Shown: positions 33,991 to 45,878, counted from the stretch's first letter. The stretch is DNA of 64,000 nt from Prado023 sp963774745 (GCA_963774745.1 CAVZGE010000011.1:1-64000); one strand, 5' to 3'. A program made the numbers and translations. The notes: generated by a model from the letters alone, not told the origin.

Positions 33991-36900
33991 TCACAGGGCT
34001 GCGCTTCGGTAGGTGGCGCAGTCGTCGAGGTACGTGCTGGTGGCCTTGGTCAGGGACTTGCGGCCGTAGACGCGCAGCACCGCTCGCTTGACCGATTCCT
34101 CGTCGTGCAATCCCTCGGCCTCCTGCAACCGCCTCATGAGTGACTGGACCTCGCTGGGCGGCACCTCCCACAGCTGGCGATCGCCGAGCTCGCGCACGAC
34201 GACCGGCGGGGTCCCGGGCACGTGGACCGTCTTGTCGATCTGGCCCACGATGTCGTCCTGCAGCACCAGGACCCGACCGGAGCGCACGAGCTGAGCCATC
34301 GCCTGGTTGAAGGTCCGCTTGATCCGTGACCCCAGGCGCTGGCCGCCGCTGGCCGTCAAGTAGCGGCGGTAGGCCAGGTGCGCGGGCATCGGCCCCTCCG
34401 CGCGGACGATCTCCTCGAGCACGTCGGCCAGGCGGTGGATGTCCACCGACTCGACAGGCTCCTGTGCGCCTGCGTCCCACATCGGCAGCGGGGCGAGCCC
34501 ACTTCCACCGGGGGTCCCACCACCGGGCGCCTCCCCACCGGGCGCCTCCCCATTGGGTGCCTCCCCATTGGGTGCCGCGGGCACCTCGACGGGGTCGGGT
34601 GCGGGCGGGGCCGGCGGGGCACTGGCGGCAACCAGGTCGACGACCGGCGCCACGAGATCATCCGAGGGCGCCGGCGAGTCCGCCTCGGTCTCGCCAGCCC
34701 CCTCGACCTCACCAGCCTCCGCGGGTTCGTCGCCGGCCTCGGTGGCGGCCTTGCGGTCCCTCTCGTCGAGTCGTGCCCTGGCCTGCTCGAAGGCTTCGAG
34801 CACCTGGGCGATCGCGGTGTCCCGGTTGAGCAGCCACATGGGCCACCACACCCGAGCCACGGACGGCCACCCCATCACGTCGACCAGGACCTCGACCGGG
34901 AGGACGTCGCGGTCACTCACGGTCCGACGCTGGCGCCAGGCCTCGCCATCGAGCAGCACCGGCAGGATCGGCCGTGCTGGGTCCGCCGGGTCGTGGAGCA
35001 GGAGGTCCAGCCGGAAGTCGGACATGCCCACGTCGGTGCTGAGGACCATTCCGCGTTCGCGCAGGGCCGCGGCGATCTCGTCGCGGTGCCGGTCGCTGAC
35101 CGGGGCCGCCGTCGATGCCTCCGATGGGCTGCCTGCCGTCGAGCTCATCTGCTGGGCGAAGCTGAGGAACTCCTTGAGGTGCTTGACCCCCAGGTAGGCC
35201 GACTTCTCCGCGTCCAGATCCCCTGGCTGGAAGCTGCAGAACACGACGTTCTTGCGCCGCGCGCGCGTCACCGCGACGTTGAGCCGGCGCTCGCCCCCGA
35301 GGTTCGAGAGTCGGCCGAAGTTGAGCGGAACCCTGCCGTTGGCCTGCTTGGAGAACGCGACCGAGAAGAGGATCACGTCCCGCTCGTCGCCCTGGACCTG
35401 CTCGAGTGCCTTGACGAACAGCGCCTCGCCCGGGCCCATGACGCCCTCGTCCATCACGTCCCTGATCCAGGGGTTGCTCTCCGCGATCGCGGTCAGCGTC
35501 TCGTCGATCAGATCCCGCTGCTGCTCGTTGAACGTCACGATGCCCAACGAGGGGCGGTGGTCCGCAGCGGCTGCCACCATCGCCAGGACCTCGGCGACGA
35601 TCGCCTCGGCCTCCTGCGGATTCGTGTTCGGCCGCTCACCGCCCCTGGCCCTGACGTACTGCCCATCCACCGGTCGGAACTCCACGCCCGTCTCGCTCGA
35701 CAGCAGCGTCGGGGTGGGGAAGCTGCTCAGGGCGCCCTCGTAGTAGGCCCGGTTGCTGAAGGCGATCAGGGCCTCGTCCTGGCTGCGGTAGTGCCAGCTG
35801 AGGCGCAGTGTGGGAACGCGGGCGAGCTCGCACTCGCTGAGGATCGACTCCTGGTCCTCGACCTGCTCGTCGACCTCGTCCTCCAGCTCGACGTCCCCCG
35901 CTGAGGTGGCCCCCACCCGCTTGCTGGGCGGCATCTGCCGCGAGTCCCCGACGACGACGACTGCCCTGGCCCGGCCCATCGCGCCGATGGCCTCGGGGAC
36001 GGTGATCTGGGAGGCCTCGTCGAAGATGACCAGGTCGAAGTCCATCACCCCGGGTTCGATGAGGTCGACGACCGCCGACGGGCTGATCAGGGTCACCGGC
36101 ATGAGCTGCTGGACCGCCCTGCCGTGCTGGCGCAGCAGGGCGCGGGTGCCCAGCAGCTGGCGGGTCTTCTGCAGCTCCCTGGCCAGGCCGCCCGTCGAGC
36201 GCCCGGAGAACAGGTCCGTCAGGCTGCCGCCCCGCTGCTCCAGGAGGGCGGCGGGACCGGACGTGACCCACTGCTGGCGAACGGTGCGTTGGGCTGCCGA
36301 GTAGGTCCGGACCCGGGTGTCGTGCCCCGCGGAGTCGAAGTGGTCCAACCCGGTCGCGGTGACGCGCTCCCGCAGGGAGGCGGCGGCGACCCCGCGGGTG
36401 AAGGCCTCCTCGACCTGGTCGATGGGCTGGCGCCCGTCGAGCAGGGCTGCACGCAGGTCATCCAGGCCGGCGGTCCGCAGGCACTCGAGATGCGCGGCGA
36501 GGGTGGTCCATCGCTGGAGTCCGAGCAGGCGCGCATGGGTGATCTCGTCGGTCCACCGGGCCCTGTGGTGCAGGACGGTCGCGACCAGCCCTCGGCCCGC
36601 CCGCCACGCGTCCAGGTCATCGACGGAGACCGCCAGCCGGTCGACCACGTCCGACCACGCGATCGCCAGCTCGGCCAGCGCGGCCCGGTTGCGGGCCAGG
36701 GCCCCGTTGCGGACCAGCGCGCGCAGGGTGGCCACCCACTCGGTTCCCGGCCGAAGCGGATCCGTCACGCCCTCGAGCTGCCCGAACTGGGCGCGCACGG
36801 CATCGACGGCCCCCGCAGCGAACGGGTTCCACCCGGCCGGGAGGGTCGTACCCGGCACCTGAGCGAGGCCGTGGCAGATGTAGCGGTCGGCCTGCTGCAT

Positions 36901-38732
36901 CTGGATCAGGACGTCCAGGTGCGGGCCGAACGCGACCGGGTCGTCGAGGGAACCCGCAGGCGCGAACGGCGCGACCGGCGCGACGGCAGCCTGACGGCGG
37001 GACTTGCGGGTGAACGCCATCCCGGTACCGGCCGCATCGAGGTCGGCCTTGACCTCCTCGAGGTCGAGGCGCAGGACATCCGGGGAGAAGCCCCGCAACG
37101 ACGGTTGCCACTGCTCCACGATGGTCCGTGCCTGCTCCAGCGCCTGCCGCCACCGCTGGCCCCACGCAGGATCGAGCACCGAGTCGAGCATCTCCGACAC
37201 CGGGATGCCCGGATCCGAGGCCGCAGCCAGATCGCGGAACTGCTCGGTGCCGATGACCGCACCCAGCGCGTCGCGAAGCGCCGGCTCGCACCCGTCGGCC
37301 CATGCGCACGCCCCCAGGAGACGTTCCAGTGCTGCTCCGGTGCCGGTGAGGTCGATCCGGTCCACGGGTTGCGCGCCGGCCAGTCGCCAGGGGTGGTCGG
37401 CCCACACGGCAGCCGCGGACGCAACCGGCTGGAGGTCGCGCAGGGCCTGCGTGACCTCGTCGACGGTGGCCCGGTCGCGTGCCACGAGCTCGTCGGGCAC
37501 GTCGATGGTCGGTCCCTCGCCCAGGGCGAGGAGGCGATCCCGGGCGCTGTAGGCCGAGAGCCCTGCCTCGTTGGTGGCGTGCAGGTCGGCCGGGTACTTG
37601 CCCAGCTGGAACCTGGCGTTGCGCAGCTGCCGTTGCGCGGTCTCCATGGCGATCGAGTCGGCCTGGATCCGGGCCTTGAGGGAGGCCTTCAGCTGATCCC
37701 GGACCTGGGCTGCGCTGGACCCCTCGTGATGCAGGTTGAGGGCGAAGGGCTCCAGTCCCGAGGCGTTGAGCCGCCGCTGCACGACCGACAGCGCGGTCTG
37801 CTTCTCCGCGACGAACATGACCGTCAGCCCCGCGGAGACCGCCTCGGCGATCATGTTCGTGATCGTCTGGGACTTGCCGGTCCCGGGTGGGCCCTGCAGG
37901 ACGAAGGTGCGGCCCTGCCTGGCCCAGGCCACCGCCTCGAGCTGTGCGGCGTCAGCGGGAACGGGTACCGAGAGGGCCTCCAGATCAGGAGCGGTCGCCG
38001 TTGCTGCCGCGGGGTCCTCGAACGGGTCGGTGGGCGTGTGCACCAGATGGTTGACCAGCGGATTGGCCATGAAGGTCTCGGCGTGCAGGTTCAGGTCCTG
38101 CCACATGCGGAAGGACGCGAGGTCCAACAGGGCGAGCCGACCCTCATGGCTCACGGAGAAGGGCAGGCCCGCCTGCGCGACGGCCGTGCGCACGGCTGAG
38201 AGCACGTGCGCGACGTCGATGCCGGCCTTGTCCGTCTGCGGCTCGACGAGCTCGGGGATCTCCAGGTCGTGCTCACGTCGCAACCACTCGATCAGGGCGT
38301 AGTTCGGGGCCACGTGCGAGGACGTGTCCAGGGACAGGGTGAGCGATCGAGATCGGGGCCGCGCCTGGAGGCGGACCGGGACCAGGATGAGGGGAGCATC
38401 GTGGACGGTGGCCTTGTCCGGCCACCTGAGCAGGCCGATCGTGAGGAACAGCGGGTTCATGCCCTTCTCGTCGCGGGTCTGCTTGGCCTTGCGGCTCATC
38501 GAGCGCAGCTCGCTGAAGAACTTCGGTGGGCTGATCGGGCCGGATGACGACGCGGTCGTCCCGAACCGTTGCACGAACAGCTTGCGCTGCCCCAGCAGCT
38601 GGAGGAGCTCGTCGTCGTCGAGCAGGGCTGCGTTCGGTCGCTCCTGGCTGATGAAGATCTCGGGCAGGTCGAACCCGCTGAGCACATCGAACTCACGGTC
38701 CATGTGCAGCTGGTCCTCGAGGTGGCTCGAGC
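33991..38732 (-). CDS. DUF4011-helicase-Vsr-like-DUF3320 protein, C-terminal part (after a frameshift)
   Basis: About 1,580 residues in this frame, continuing the protein whose N-terminal part is at 38720-40312. It resumes with HLEDQLHMDREFDVLSGF. A superfamily 1 helicase follows: Walker A LQGPPGTGKSQT (near 37890), DEASQI (near 36010), SWHYRSQDEALI and NVAVTRARRKNV. Then comes a Vsr/MTES_1575-like nuclease domain (FRLDLLLHDP, PVLLDGEAWRQRRTVSDRD) and a C-terminal DUF3320 domain (GSRIKRTFNQAM, GDRQLWEVP). This order matches helicase-nuclease proteins reported as the anti-phage system Hhe. A linker of GEAP repeats separates nuclease and DUF3320. Confidence 0.82.
34521..34576 (-). repeat. 15-bp tandem repeats in the linker of the DUF4011 protein
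   Basis: About four copies of a 15-base unit (CACCGGGCGCCTCCC, later CATTGGGTGCCTCCC) encode PNGEA/PGGEA repeats between the nuclease and DUF3320 domains. It is a flexible linker likely to vary in length between strains. Confidence 0.7.
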
Positions 38733-40312
38733 CCCTGCTCGGGAAGGACCAGCGGCTGGGCACTCGGGCCATTGCGCAGGTTGAGCAGGGCGGAGGTCGC
38801 GTTGAGGGTGAGCAGCGCGCCCTTCCACGTGCGGATCCGGGGCGGATGCGGGTCCACGAATCGGCTCGCGCCCTCGGGGGAGGCAAGCGGCTCGGGCCGG
38901 ACCACGGCGGCCTCTGGAGCGGCCCCGGGGCGGTACTCGATGATCTCCACTGCGCCGTCGGGTCGATCGTTGACGGAGGGCAACGGGGAGATCCCGGCGC
39001 GACGGGCGGCCACCACGTCGATGAGGCGGAAGGCTCCAGGACCTGGAGGGCAGGTGGACAGGCGGCGCAGTGCCTCGACTCGGGCGGCCTCCGCGGGGAC
39101 GGACTCCTGGCCGCACAGGACGGTGGTCTCGATGACCCCGAGGAATCCCAGGTCGATCAGGCGTGCGGCGTGGGCGAGGTCGTCGATGTAGGGCCGATCG
39201 GGGTGCCAGTCGGCGCTGCCACGGGAGCTTGCGAACGGATCCTGTCGCCAGTACCCCACGAAGATGTGACCGGGGATGCCGATCAGGACCGGCATCATGC
39301 CGACATGCTCCAGCGTCGCCGCCAGGAGCACCGTGGTATCCATGCAGGTTCCCAGGCCCCCTCGGGCGACCATGCCGTGGTCCCGGATGCGCTGCCCCTC
39401 GCGCGAGTAGTCCCATCCCGGCGGAGGTTCCGAGTAGCTGATCCCGCGCCGGCGCAGCGCCTCGTAGACAGCGGTGACGGTCGCCTCGGCCTCGGCCGTG
39501 GCAGCCGCAGGATCGGACAGCTGGAAGGCGTGGAAGCTCCCGTCGCCGGTCAGCGACGCCTTGAGCCCGGAGGCTTCGCGGGCGACCACCGCGACCTCGG
39601 GGTGGTTGGGCCGGACGAAGCTCGTGAGCAGGGAGAACGCGATCGGTGTGCGCGTCGCCAGCTGGTGCTCGACGATCGCCAGATCTGCCCGCAGCCCTGC
39701 CGCCTCGACGGATGGATCCGCTGGGCCACGCTCCCCCTCAGGAAGGCCGTTCAGCTGGTCGACCAGGCTGTTGTAGGTGGCGACCAGGCCGCTGAGGCGC
39801 GGGTCACCATTCCAGCTGAAGAGGTCGCGCGGCTGGATGTCGACGTCGCGGACGAGGGTGTCGAGAACCCGCGCCTGGGGACCGGACACATCCTCGAGGG
39901 TCAGCGTGCAGGTGACGCCACGACGCTCGTCCAGCCGAACCATGTAGGCCGCCGAGAGTCCCAGGTGCGCGGACGGGAGATCATCCGTGACGCCTGCGAT
40001 CACCGGGCCCTCGTGGACGACCCGTGACGCCACCTCGACGTCCCCGTCCGTCAGCCGGGCCGTGACCCGCACCCTGGCCAGCGAGTCGGACGAGGTGATC
40101 TCGATGCCGCTGATCTGGGGGATCCGGGCGTGGCTGGCCGCCCAGTACCAGTCACCGATGATGTCGGCGGAGATCCGGGCGTCGACGGGCGAGAGGTCAC
40201 CGTCGGCGGGCTCTGGTTGGGCTGGGGCGGTCGTCGTCCCCGGAGGCGCATCAGGGGTCTGGTCGGCTTCGACACGCTCGACGGGGGCCGGGGTCGCATG
40301 CTGCTCGCTCAC
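38720..40312 (-). CDS. DUF4011-helicase defence protein, N-terminal part (before a frameshift)
   Basis: About 530 residues opening at a GTG at 40312 (SEQHATPAPVERV); an ATG at 40372 would add 20. The first part is a beta-rich region, then a transglutaminase-like segment (GLGTCMDTTVLLAATLEHVG with Cys, PGHIFVGYWR with His), and last the DUF4011 mark WKGALLTLNATSALLNLRN. In this frame it would end at 38693 with PPRGPAAHGP. The next frame carries on seamlessly if one C is dropped near 38731 (GLE joined to HLEDQLH). So one gene of about 2,100 residues was split by a single inserted base. It is divergent from an exported propeller-like protein. Confidence 0.75.
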
Positions 40313-40525
40313 AGGGCGAGGATCGTCGATTTCACTCCCCCACGCCACCCGCGCCGCCCATGCCAGCGCCATTGTGGGAGGTGGTGTTGTTCGGCCCCGA
40401 CCGCGGCCGCCGACGCTCGATCAGATCCCGCGACGCGAGATACTTGGCGTGCGGGGAGTCCGTGCTGGGCGTGCTGGCCTGGCCGACGGTGGATCACGCC
40501 GCATCGGCAAGGGGACGGAGGAGTG

Positions 40526-41707
40526 ATGGCGAGTCTCGTGAACGTGGCAGTGTCGGTCCTGGGTGCTGCGGGGATCCTGGTCGCAGGCCTCGCCCCCGCG
40601 AACGGGGAGCAGCTACCCCTGCCCGTGCCGACCGTGAGCATCGCCCAGGACGTGCCTGCGACGGGAGTCGACCTCACGTCGAAGTCCGGGCGATACGTCA
40701 TCTCGGGCAACGCCCTGTACGACCGGCAGGCGAAGAGAACCGTCAAGCGGTTCTCGGGCGTTGTCCGGTCGCTCACCGACGACGGGCGGTACGTGACCTA
40801 CATCCTCGACGGCAAGGGGAGCAGCATCACCAAGCCCATCATGGGCAACGTCCAGCGCACCGTGAAGGTCTACGACAGGAAGACGGGACGAACCCGCACC
40901 GCCACGACGACGAGCTCGGGACGCACGCTGCGTCCCGCCTGGCGGACCACCTGCACGGCGGACAACGACCTGTGTGCGGAAGGCGCGAGCATCGACCAGG
41001 CGCCACAGCTCCAGGGCGGACACATGTCCGGCAACGGCCATTACGTCGTGTTCTGCGCCAACTACGCCCGCCGAGACCGAGTTGACCTCTACATCAAGAA
41101 CTGGCGCACGAAGAAGTTGAGCGTCGTGCGCGGCGCCTGCTCATTCGACCGCGACGCCGACGCAGGCGGTGACATCGTCCAGCCTCCGCTCATCTCGGAG
41201 AATGGCAGCACCATCCTGCTCGACGGTCCTCGGGCCTACGGCGAGGTTGGTGTGGGCACCTGGGGTCCGAGCAGGGCACTGCTGAACCGCAAGCGACTCG
41301 TGGAGGTCGGGGGCATCACCCCCACGATGACGCACGACGGCCAGACCATCAGCGTGAAGGGCCCGTTCCGCAGCGACACCTACTGGGGAGAGGACCCACT
41401 TCCCGTGACGTGGTACGGCGTGCAATCAGGCGCCAGCACGCCCGCGAGCCCACCTGGCCTGCAGCTCGACATGCGCAACGCCTCACGGCGTGGGCGCTAC
41501 TTCGTGCAGCTCGTCTACCAGGGTCAGGCGCAGCCGGCCCTCACCATCACGGACCGCACCCTGGCCACCACGTACGACCTGGGCGCCGCGCTCAACGCTG
41601 CCGGGTTCCTCCCCCGGTACACGGCCAGCCCGGTGCTCAGCGGCGATGGCAAGGTCGTGTTCGCCCCGACCGAACAGGGGTGGGTCAGCATCAGCTGGAC
41701 GCCGTAG
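40526..41707 (+). CDS. Exported protein, TolB-like beta-propeller
   Basis: A 393-residue protein with an N-terminal signal peptide (LVNVAVSVLGAAGILVAGLAPA). The body has repeated blade-like strands with the pattern found in TolB/WD40-like propellers: SKSGRYVISGNALYDRQ, LTDDGRYVTYILDG, MSGNGHYVVFCANYA, MTHDGQTISVKG and LSGDGKVVFAPTEQGW. Two Cys pairs may be disulfides. No catalytic motif is seen; it may bind a ligand or the cell wall. GGACGGAGGAG precedes the ATG at 40526. The divergent gap 40313-40525 shows no further gene. Confidence 0.78.
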   Translation: MASLVNVAVSVLGAAGILVAGLAPANGEQLPLPVPTVSIAQDVPATGVDLTSKSGRYVISGNALYDRQAKRTVKRFSGVVRSLTDDGRYVTYILDGKGSSITKPIMGNVQRTVKVYDRKTGRTRTATTTSSGRTLRPAWRTTCTADNDLCAEGASIDQAPQLQGGHMSGNGHYVVFCANYARRDRVDLYIKNWRTKKLSVVRGACSFDRDADAGGDIVQPPLISENGSTILLDGPRAYGEVGVGTWGPSRALLNRKRLVEVGGITPTMTHDGQTISVKGPFRSDTYWGEDPLPVTWYGVQSGASTPASPPGLQLDMRNASRRGRYFVQLVYQGQAQPALTITDRTLATTYDLGAALNAAGFLPRYTASPVLSGDGKVVFAPTEQGWVSISWTP

Positions 41708-41728
41708 GACCGACTCGACGCAGCGGGG

Positions 41729-42919
41729 TCAGCCCTTCTGCGCCGCCGGCTGCGCGCTGACCGGCGGTGGCCTCAGCAGGGCACCGGTGCGCGACAGCTG
41801 GAACGTGCGCACCGCGACGGTGGCCCAGGCCAGCAGCAGGCCGGCGTACAGGGCGACAGCCACGACCCGGAAGGCCGTCAGGTCCGTGTGCGCGGCCAGC
41901 TGGCTGGTCCCGGTCACGCACGTGCCGACGGGGAACGTGAAGGACCACCACGTCAGCGCGAAGCCCATGTTGCGCCGGTGCGCCCGGATCGTCAGGGCCG
42001 CAGCCATCGCCATCCACAGCAGCATGAACCCGAACATCGGCACGCCGTAGACCACCGCGAAGGCATCCAGCGCCGTCGACAGCGGCGGCGGGACCGCACC
42101 CAGGGCGGCAGTGCCCAGGGCCCCGGCCGCGGTGATCGACTGCCCGACCGGCCCCAGCACGATCCACAGCGTCGGCACGCGCGCCGACCCCGAGCTGCCG
42201 AAGTGCGCCAGACGACTCCAGATCAGGGTGATGATGATCAGGGCCGGCACCAGGCTCATCCCGAAGCACGCGTAGCAGAACAGCAGCAGGGTCTCGCGCA
42301 GCTCACCGGCCGCCACGTGCGGCACCAGAAGCGCGCCGACCGCGGCGGACACCATGGGCGGGACCACCGGCATCAGCCACCCGCCGAACGCGCCGTCGTG
42401 GCGCACCTCCAGCCGGGTGAACAGGCGGTAGGGAACCAGCACCGCCGTGAGGAACCCCAGCACGGTACCGATGCTCCACAGCACCGCGGCCACCCCCACC
42501 GCGAGGGACTGCCCCAGGTACTGGGACCCGACCAGGACGGTCGAGGAGGCGACCGTCATCAGGGCCATCGGCGGGGCGCCGAAGAACTGGATCGCGACGA
42601 CGTCATCGGCGATGGCCCGGAAGTTCTCGGGATGCCGGTGCCAGTTCAGCGGCATGAAGATCAGCAGCCCGACCAGCAGCACCACGGCCAGCGCCCATGC
42701 CGCGGTCGTCAACAGCTCCGGGACGCCGATGGGCAGCGTCTTGCCCGCCACGGCGACGATGCCGGTGCCCATGACCGAGGCGAACCAGTTCGGCCCCACG
42801 ATGACCCGGCCCTCGATCGGGCTTCCCAGGATGCCGCCCAATCCAGCGAGCCAACTGCGCTGCTCTGTCCCTGCCACGGCAGGAACGCTACGGCTGTGGC
42901 CGGCGCGGTGCGCGCCCAC
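41729..42919 (-). CDS. TDT-family (tellurite-resistance/dicarboxylate or SLAC1-like) transporter
   Basis: A 396-residue membrane protein with ten predicted helices. Family marks include GPNWFASVMGTGIVAVAG at the first helix, LIFMPLNWHRHPENFRA after the second, and the final helices LTWWSFTFPVGTCVTGT. Relatives move dicarboxylates, sulfite or tellurite-linked anions; the substrate is not evident. The first 30 residues are polar, so the start may be later than the ATG at 42919. Confidence 0.85.
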   Translation of the reverse strand: MGAHRAGHSRSVPAVAGTEQRSWLAGLGGILGSPIEGRVIVGPNWFASVMGTGIVAVAGKTLPIGVPELLTTAAWALAVVLLVGLLIFMPLNWHRHPENFRAIADDVVAIQFFGAPPMALMTVASSTVLVGSQYLGQSLAVGVAAVLWSIGTVLGFLTAVLVPYRLFTRLEVRHDGAFGGWLMPVVPPMVSAAVGALLVPHVAAGELRETLLLFCYACFGMSLVPALIIITLIWSRLAHFGSSGSARVPTLWIVLGPVGQSITAAGALGTAALGAVPPPLSTALDAFAVVYGVPMFGFMLLWMAMAAALTIRAHRRNMGFALTWWSFTFPVGTCVTGTSQLAAHTDLTAFRVVAVALYAGLLLAWATVAVRTFQLSRTGALLRPPPVSAQPAAQKG

Positions 42920-43000
42920 TCCCCCAGGACCCGGCCCACTGGGGTCGGCCCCCGGGCCACGAGGCGACGGGGCATCGCCCGTCGGCGACGCCCCGTCGCG

Positions 43001-44606
43001 CTATCGGATGCTGATCCAGCGGGCCACCGACGGGACACCGCCGGTGCTGAGCACCGTGAGCATGTACGGCCCAGGTGGCAGCAGCGCCGGGTTGCTCGGG
43101 ATGGTGGCACGGCGGGTGGCGCCCGAGCCCGTGATCGGCAGGTCCACCAGGCGCATGTTGGTGTCCGTCTGGTGGGTGCTGGAGCCGGGACTCGTCAGCG
43201 AGGCCGCCACCACGTCGCCGGCCACCCCGAGGTCGAAGGACTCGCCGAACGTGGCCTCCTCGCCGGTGGACACCGAGGTGACCCCTGGGCGGGGGACGCC
43301 GGGCTGGGCGTACTCCGGTGTGTAGATCGAGATGCGCAGCTCGAAGGAGTTGTCGGCCGGGTTCGACCCGAACACCGCGACCCTGCCGTCCGGCAGGAGC
43401 AGCGCGGCCGAGTGGTAGTTGCGCCCGATCGGGTCGGCGGCAGCACGGGTCCACGTGCCGTCCGCGGGCCGGTAGATCGCCGCGTCGTACACGTTGCCGC
43501 CGCGCGGGGTCGAGCCGCCGTTGGAGGCCAGGACCGTACGGTTGGGCAGGGTCGTGAGGTTCAGGTACTGCCGACCGGCACCAGGGAGGTCCGCAGCAGG
43601 CACGTAGCGCGGGAGGGCGTCGTTCATGTTCACGATGTCTGCCCTGCTCGTCGCCCCGCCGTTGTCCGTCGACCCGCCTCCCACGATCAGGAACGTCTGG
43701 TTCTGGGCGGGCGGCAGCAGCACCGAGCCGGACTGGTCGCGCAGCTCCTTGTCCCGCAGCCCGGGGATGTCACCCACCGCTCCGGTGCGCCAGTCGAGGA
43801 TCTGGGCCCCGGTCGGGGCGTTCCACTTCTGCGCCCCGAACGTGTGGCCGCCGGTGTAGAACATCCGGCCGTCCGCGAGCAGGAACATGTGCGGATAGGT
43901 CCCCCAGTTCTGGCCGGTCTGCAGCACCTCGGCGCTCGACAGCCAGGCGCCGCGGGAGGCCTCGAACATCTCGGTGTTCCAGCTGGACCCATCGCCGCGC
44001 TCGGAGTAGCCACCCGCCGCCCAGACGCTGCCGCTCTCGAGCTTGGTCAGCGTCGGGTACCAGTGGCCCTCCTGCATGTCGTTGGTGCGGGTGAACAGGT
44101 TCGTCGCCGGGTCGAACACGTAGGCGAACTTCGCCCCCAGGTAGGCGGTCCCGCCGTTCACGCCGGGGTAGGCGGTCGTGCCACCAGCGACCAGGACCCG
44201 CCCGTCGGCGAGGGTGACGTGGCCGGAGCAGAACAGGTCACCCGGCGTGGGCACGGCCAGGAAGGTGTCGTTCGCGGGGTTCCACACCACGGTCCTGAAC
44301 GTGCCCGCAGCGAACGCGTCCGGATCGTTGCCGGAACCGGCGATCAGCAGCACGCGACCGTCACGCAGCAGGGTGCCGTGCAGCGCCCGAACGGGCATCT
44401 GGACCGGCAGCACCCGCCACGATCCGGGTCCGATCGGCGGGCTGGTGTTCGGCGCTGGGGTGATCGGCGCTGGGGTGCTCGGGGTCGGCGACGGAGTGCT
44501 CGTGCTCGGCGGTGCTGCGGACGGCACGGGGCTGGATTGGGTGGTGGTCGGCGAGGCTGCGGTCGCAGGCGGCCCCGGGCCTGCACCTGCGGCCGTGCCG
44601 GTGCCG
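43001..44606 (-). CDS. Copper radical oxidase (galactose oxidase/GlxA-like), catalytic part after a frameshift
   Basis: About 530 residues of a seven-bladed kelch propeller with a C-terminal DUF1929 Ig-like domain. The residues that build the copper-radical centre of galactose oxidase can be matched: Cys in LFCSGHVTL and Tyr in GHWYPTL (the cross-linked pair), Tyr-His in GRNYHSAALLLPDG, and the last His in SSTHQTDTN. It should oxidise an alcohol group, for example of a glycan, with release of peroxide. The true N-terminus lies in the other frame (44604-45878): dropping one base in the GGG at 44604-44606 joins them into a protein of about 958 residues. Confidence 0.83.
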
Positions 44607-45878
44607 GGCGTGGATCGTCGTCCCTGGCACCGGTGCAGGCGCCGGCCGCACCCATGCGCTCGCACGCAGCGTGGACGTGGCCCTCGTCCGGACCATGATG
44701 GACTGGGATCCACGGGCGAGGGTCCGCGCTGCGGTCCCCCTGCGCACCGTCAGGGTCGTCGTGCGCCTCGCCTTGGATGGCGTGCGGTAGACGAGGGTCA
44801 CGCGCTTCGCGTTCGTCGTGACCGTGACCCGTACCTTGCCCGAGTCCAGCTGGTGGGTGGTACCGGTCAGGGCGGCGGCCGGCCGACCGGCCACGGCGAC
44901 CGGCACCCACGCGCTGCCCGCCAGGGCCGCGGTGGCCTGCGCCCGGACCTTGAGCGAGCGGGTGCCGCGCGGCAGGTCGCGGGAAGCCACGCCCCTGCGG
45001 ACCGTGAGGGTCAGGACTCGCTGCGTGCGCGCCGACGTCCGGTAGGCGACCGTGACCGTCCTGGCATTCGACGCGGCGGTGAACCGCACCCTGCCCGAGG
45101 CCAGCTTGAGCGCCGATGCAGCCAGCGTGGCCGTCGGCACGGTCGTCGTGGAGGCGGTCGTGGGTGCTGCGGGCGCGGGCGCCGCTGCTGCGGGCGCGGG
45201 CGCTGGCGCGGCGGGCGCGGCCGGGGCGGGTGCCGACGGCGCCGGTGGGGCGGGGGCGGGCGGAACCGGCGCCGGTGGGGCGGGCGCCGGCGGGGCGGGC
45301 GTGGGCGCCGGGTTCGGCGGCGCGGGCCCGGCGAAGTCGATGGTCACGTCCGCGGGCCCCGTGCGTCCCGAGGGCCCGCCCCACGTGCGGACCCATTCCT
45401 CGTCCAGGACGTGGGCCTCGATCGCGTACGGGCGCCCGTCGTCGGGCAGGGTGTAGGTGCGGGTCCCGGGCAGGTCGTAGGCACCGTCGCGGGTCGTCAT
45501 CCGGTTGACGACCGTCCAGGAGCCGGTCCAGGTGCCATCCAGGCGGGTGCCGCTGCTCGGCGCCATCGCCTCGTACAGCAGGATCTTGCCCTCACCGTTC
45601 TGCGGGGTCTGCTCGGTGAAGGACGGGTGGTAGAGCCACCATTCGACCTTCACGATGTTCCCCCGACCCGGCGTGACCTGCTGGGCGGTCGCCTGGAGCG
45701 CCACGCTGCCCGACAGCACGGCGCCCGAGGCAGGCTGGATCAGGCGCACGGCGTTGCACTGGGTGCCCCAGGGGCAGGGCGCCGCCTCGGCCCGACCGAG
45801 CGGGAGGAGCATGAACGCGGCAAGCAGGACTGCCAGGACAACAGGGATGGGCGTGCGCCAACCACGATGCGCGTTCAT
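44604..45878 (-). CDS. Copper radical oxidase, N-terminal part (signal peptide, Ig-like and repeat domains)
   Basis: About 425 residues before the frameshift. A signal peptide (VVLAVLLAAFMLLPLGRAEA) leads into an Ig/chitinase-like accessory domain with a Cys pair (APCPWGTQCNAV, RLIQPASGAVL, VEWWLYHPSF, AIEAHVLDEEW). A Pro/Ala linker of some 60 residues follows, then two copies of an 80-residue beta domain (VRFTAASNARTVTVAYRTS and VRVTVTTNAKRVTLVYRT). These probably bind polysaccharide or wall material. Read alone, this frame stops at 44361 with an Arg/His-rich tail, which supports a frameshift rather than a short natural protein. Confidence 0.8.

Noticed and set aside
36124..38199. 691-codon plus-strand open frame opposite the DUF4011 helicase
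   Set aside because: No recognisable domain; the helicase motifs on the other strand explain the lack of stops.
41888..44698. 936-codon plus-strand open frame opposite the transporter and copper oxidase genes
   Set aside because: Composition is Arg/Gly/Gln-rich and shows no motif, while the minus strand encodes two recognisable families across the same bases.
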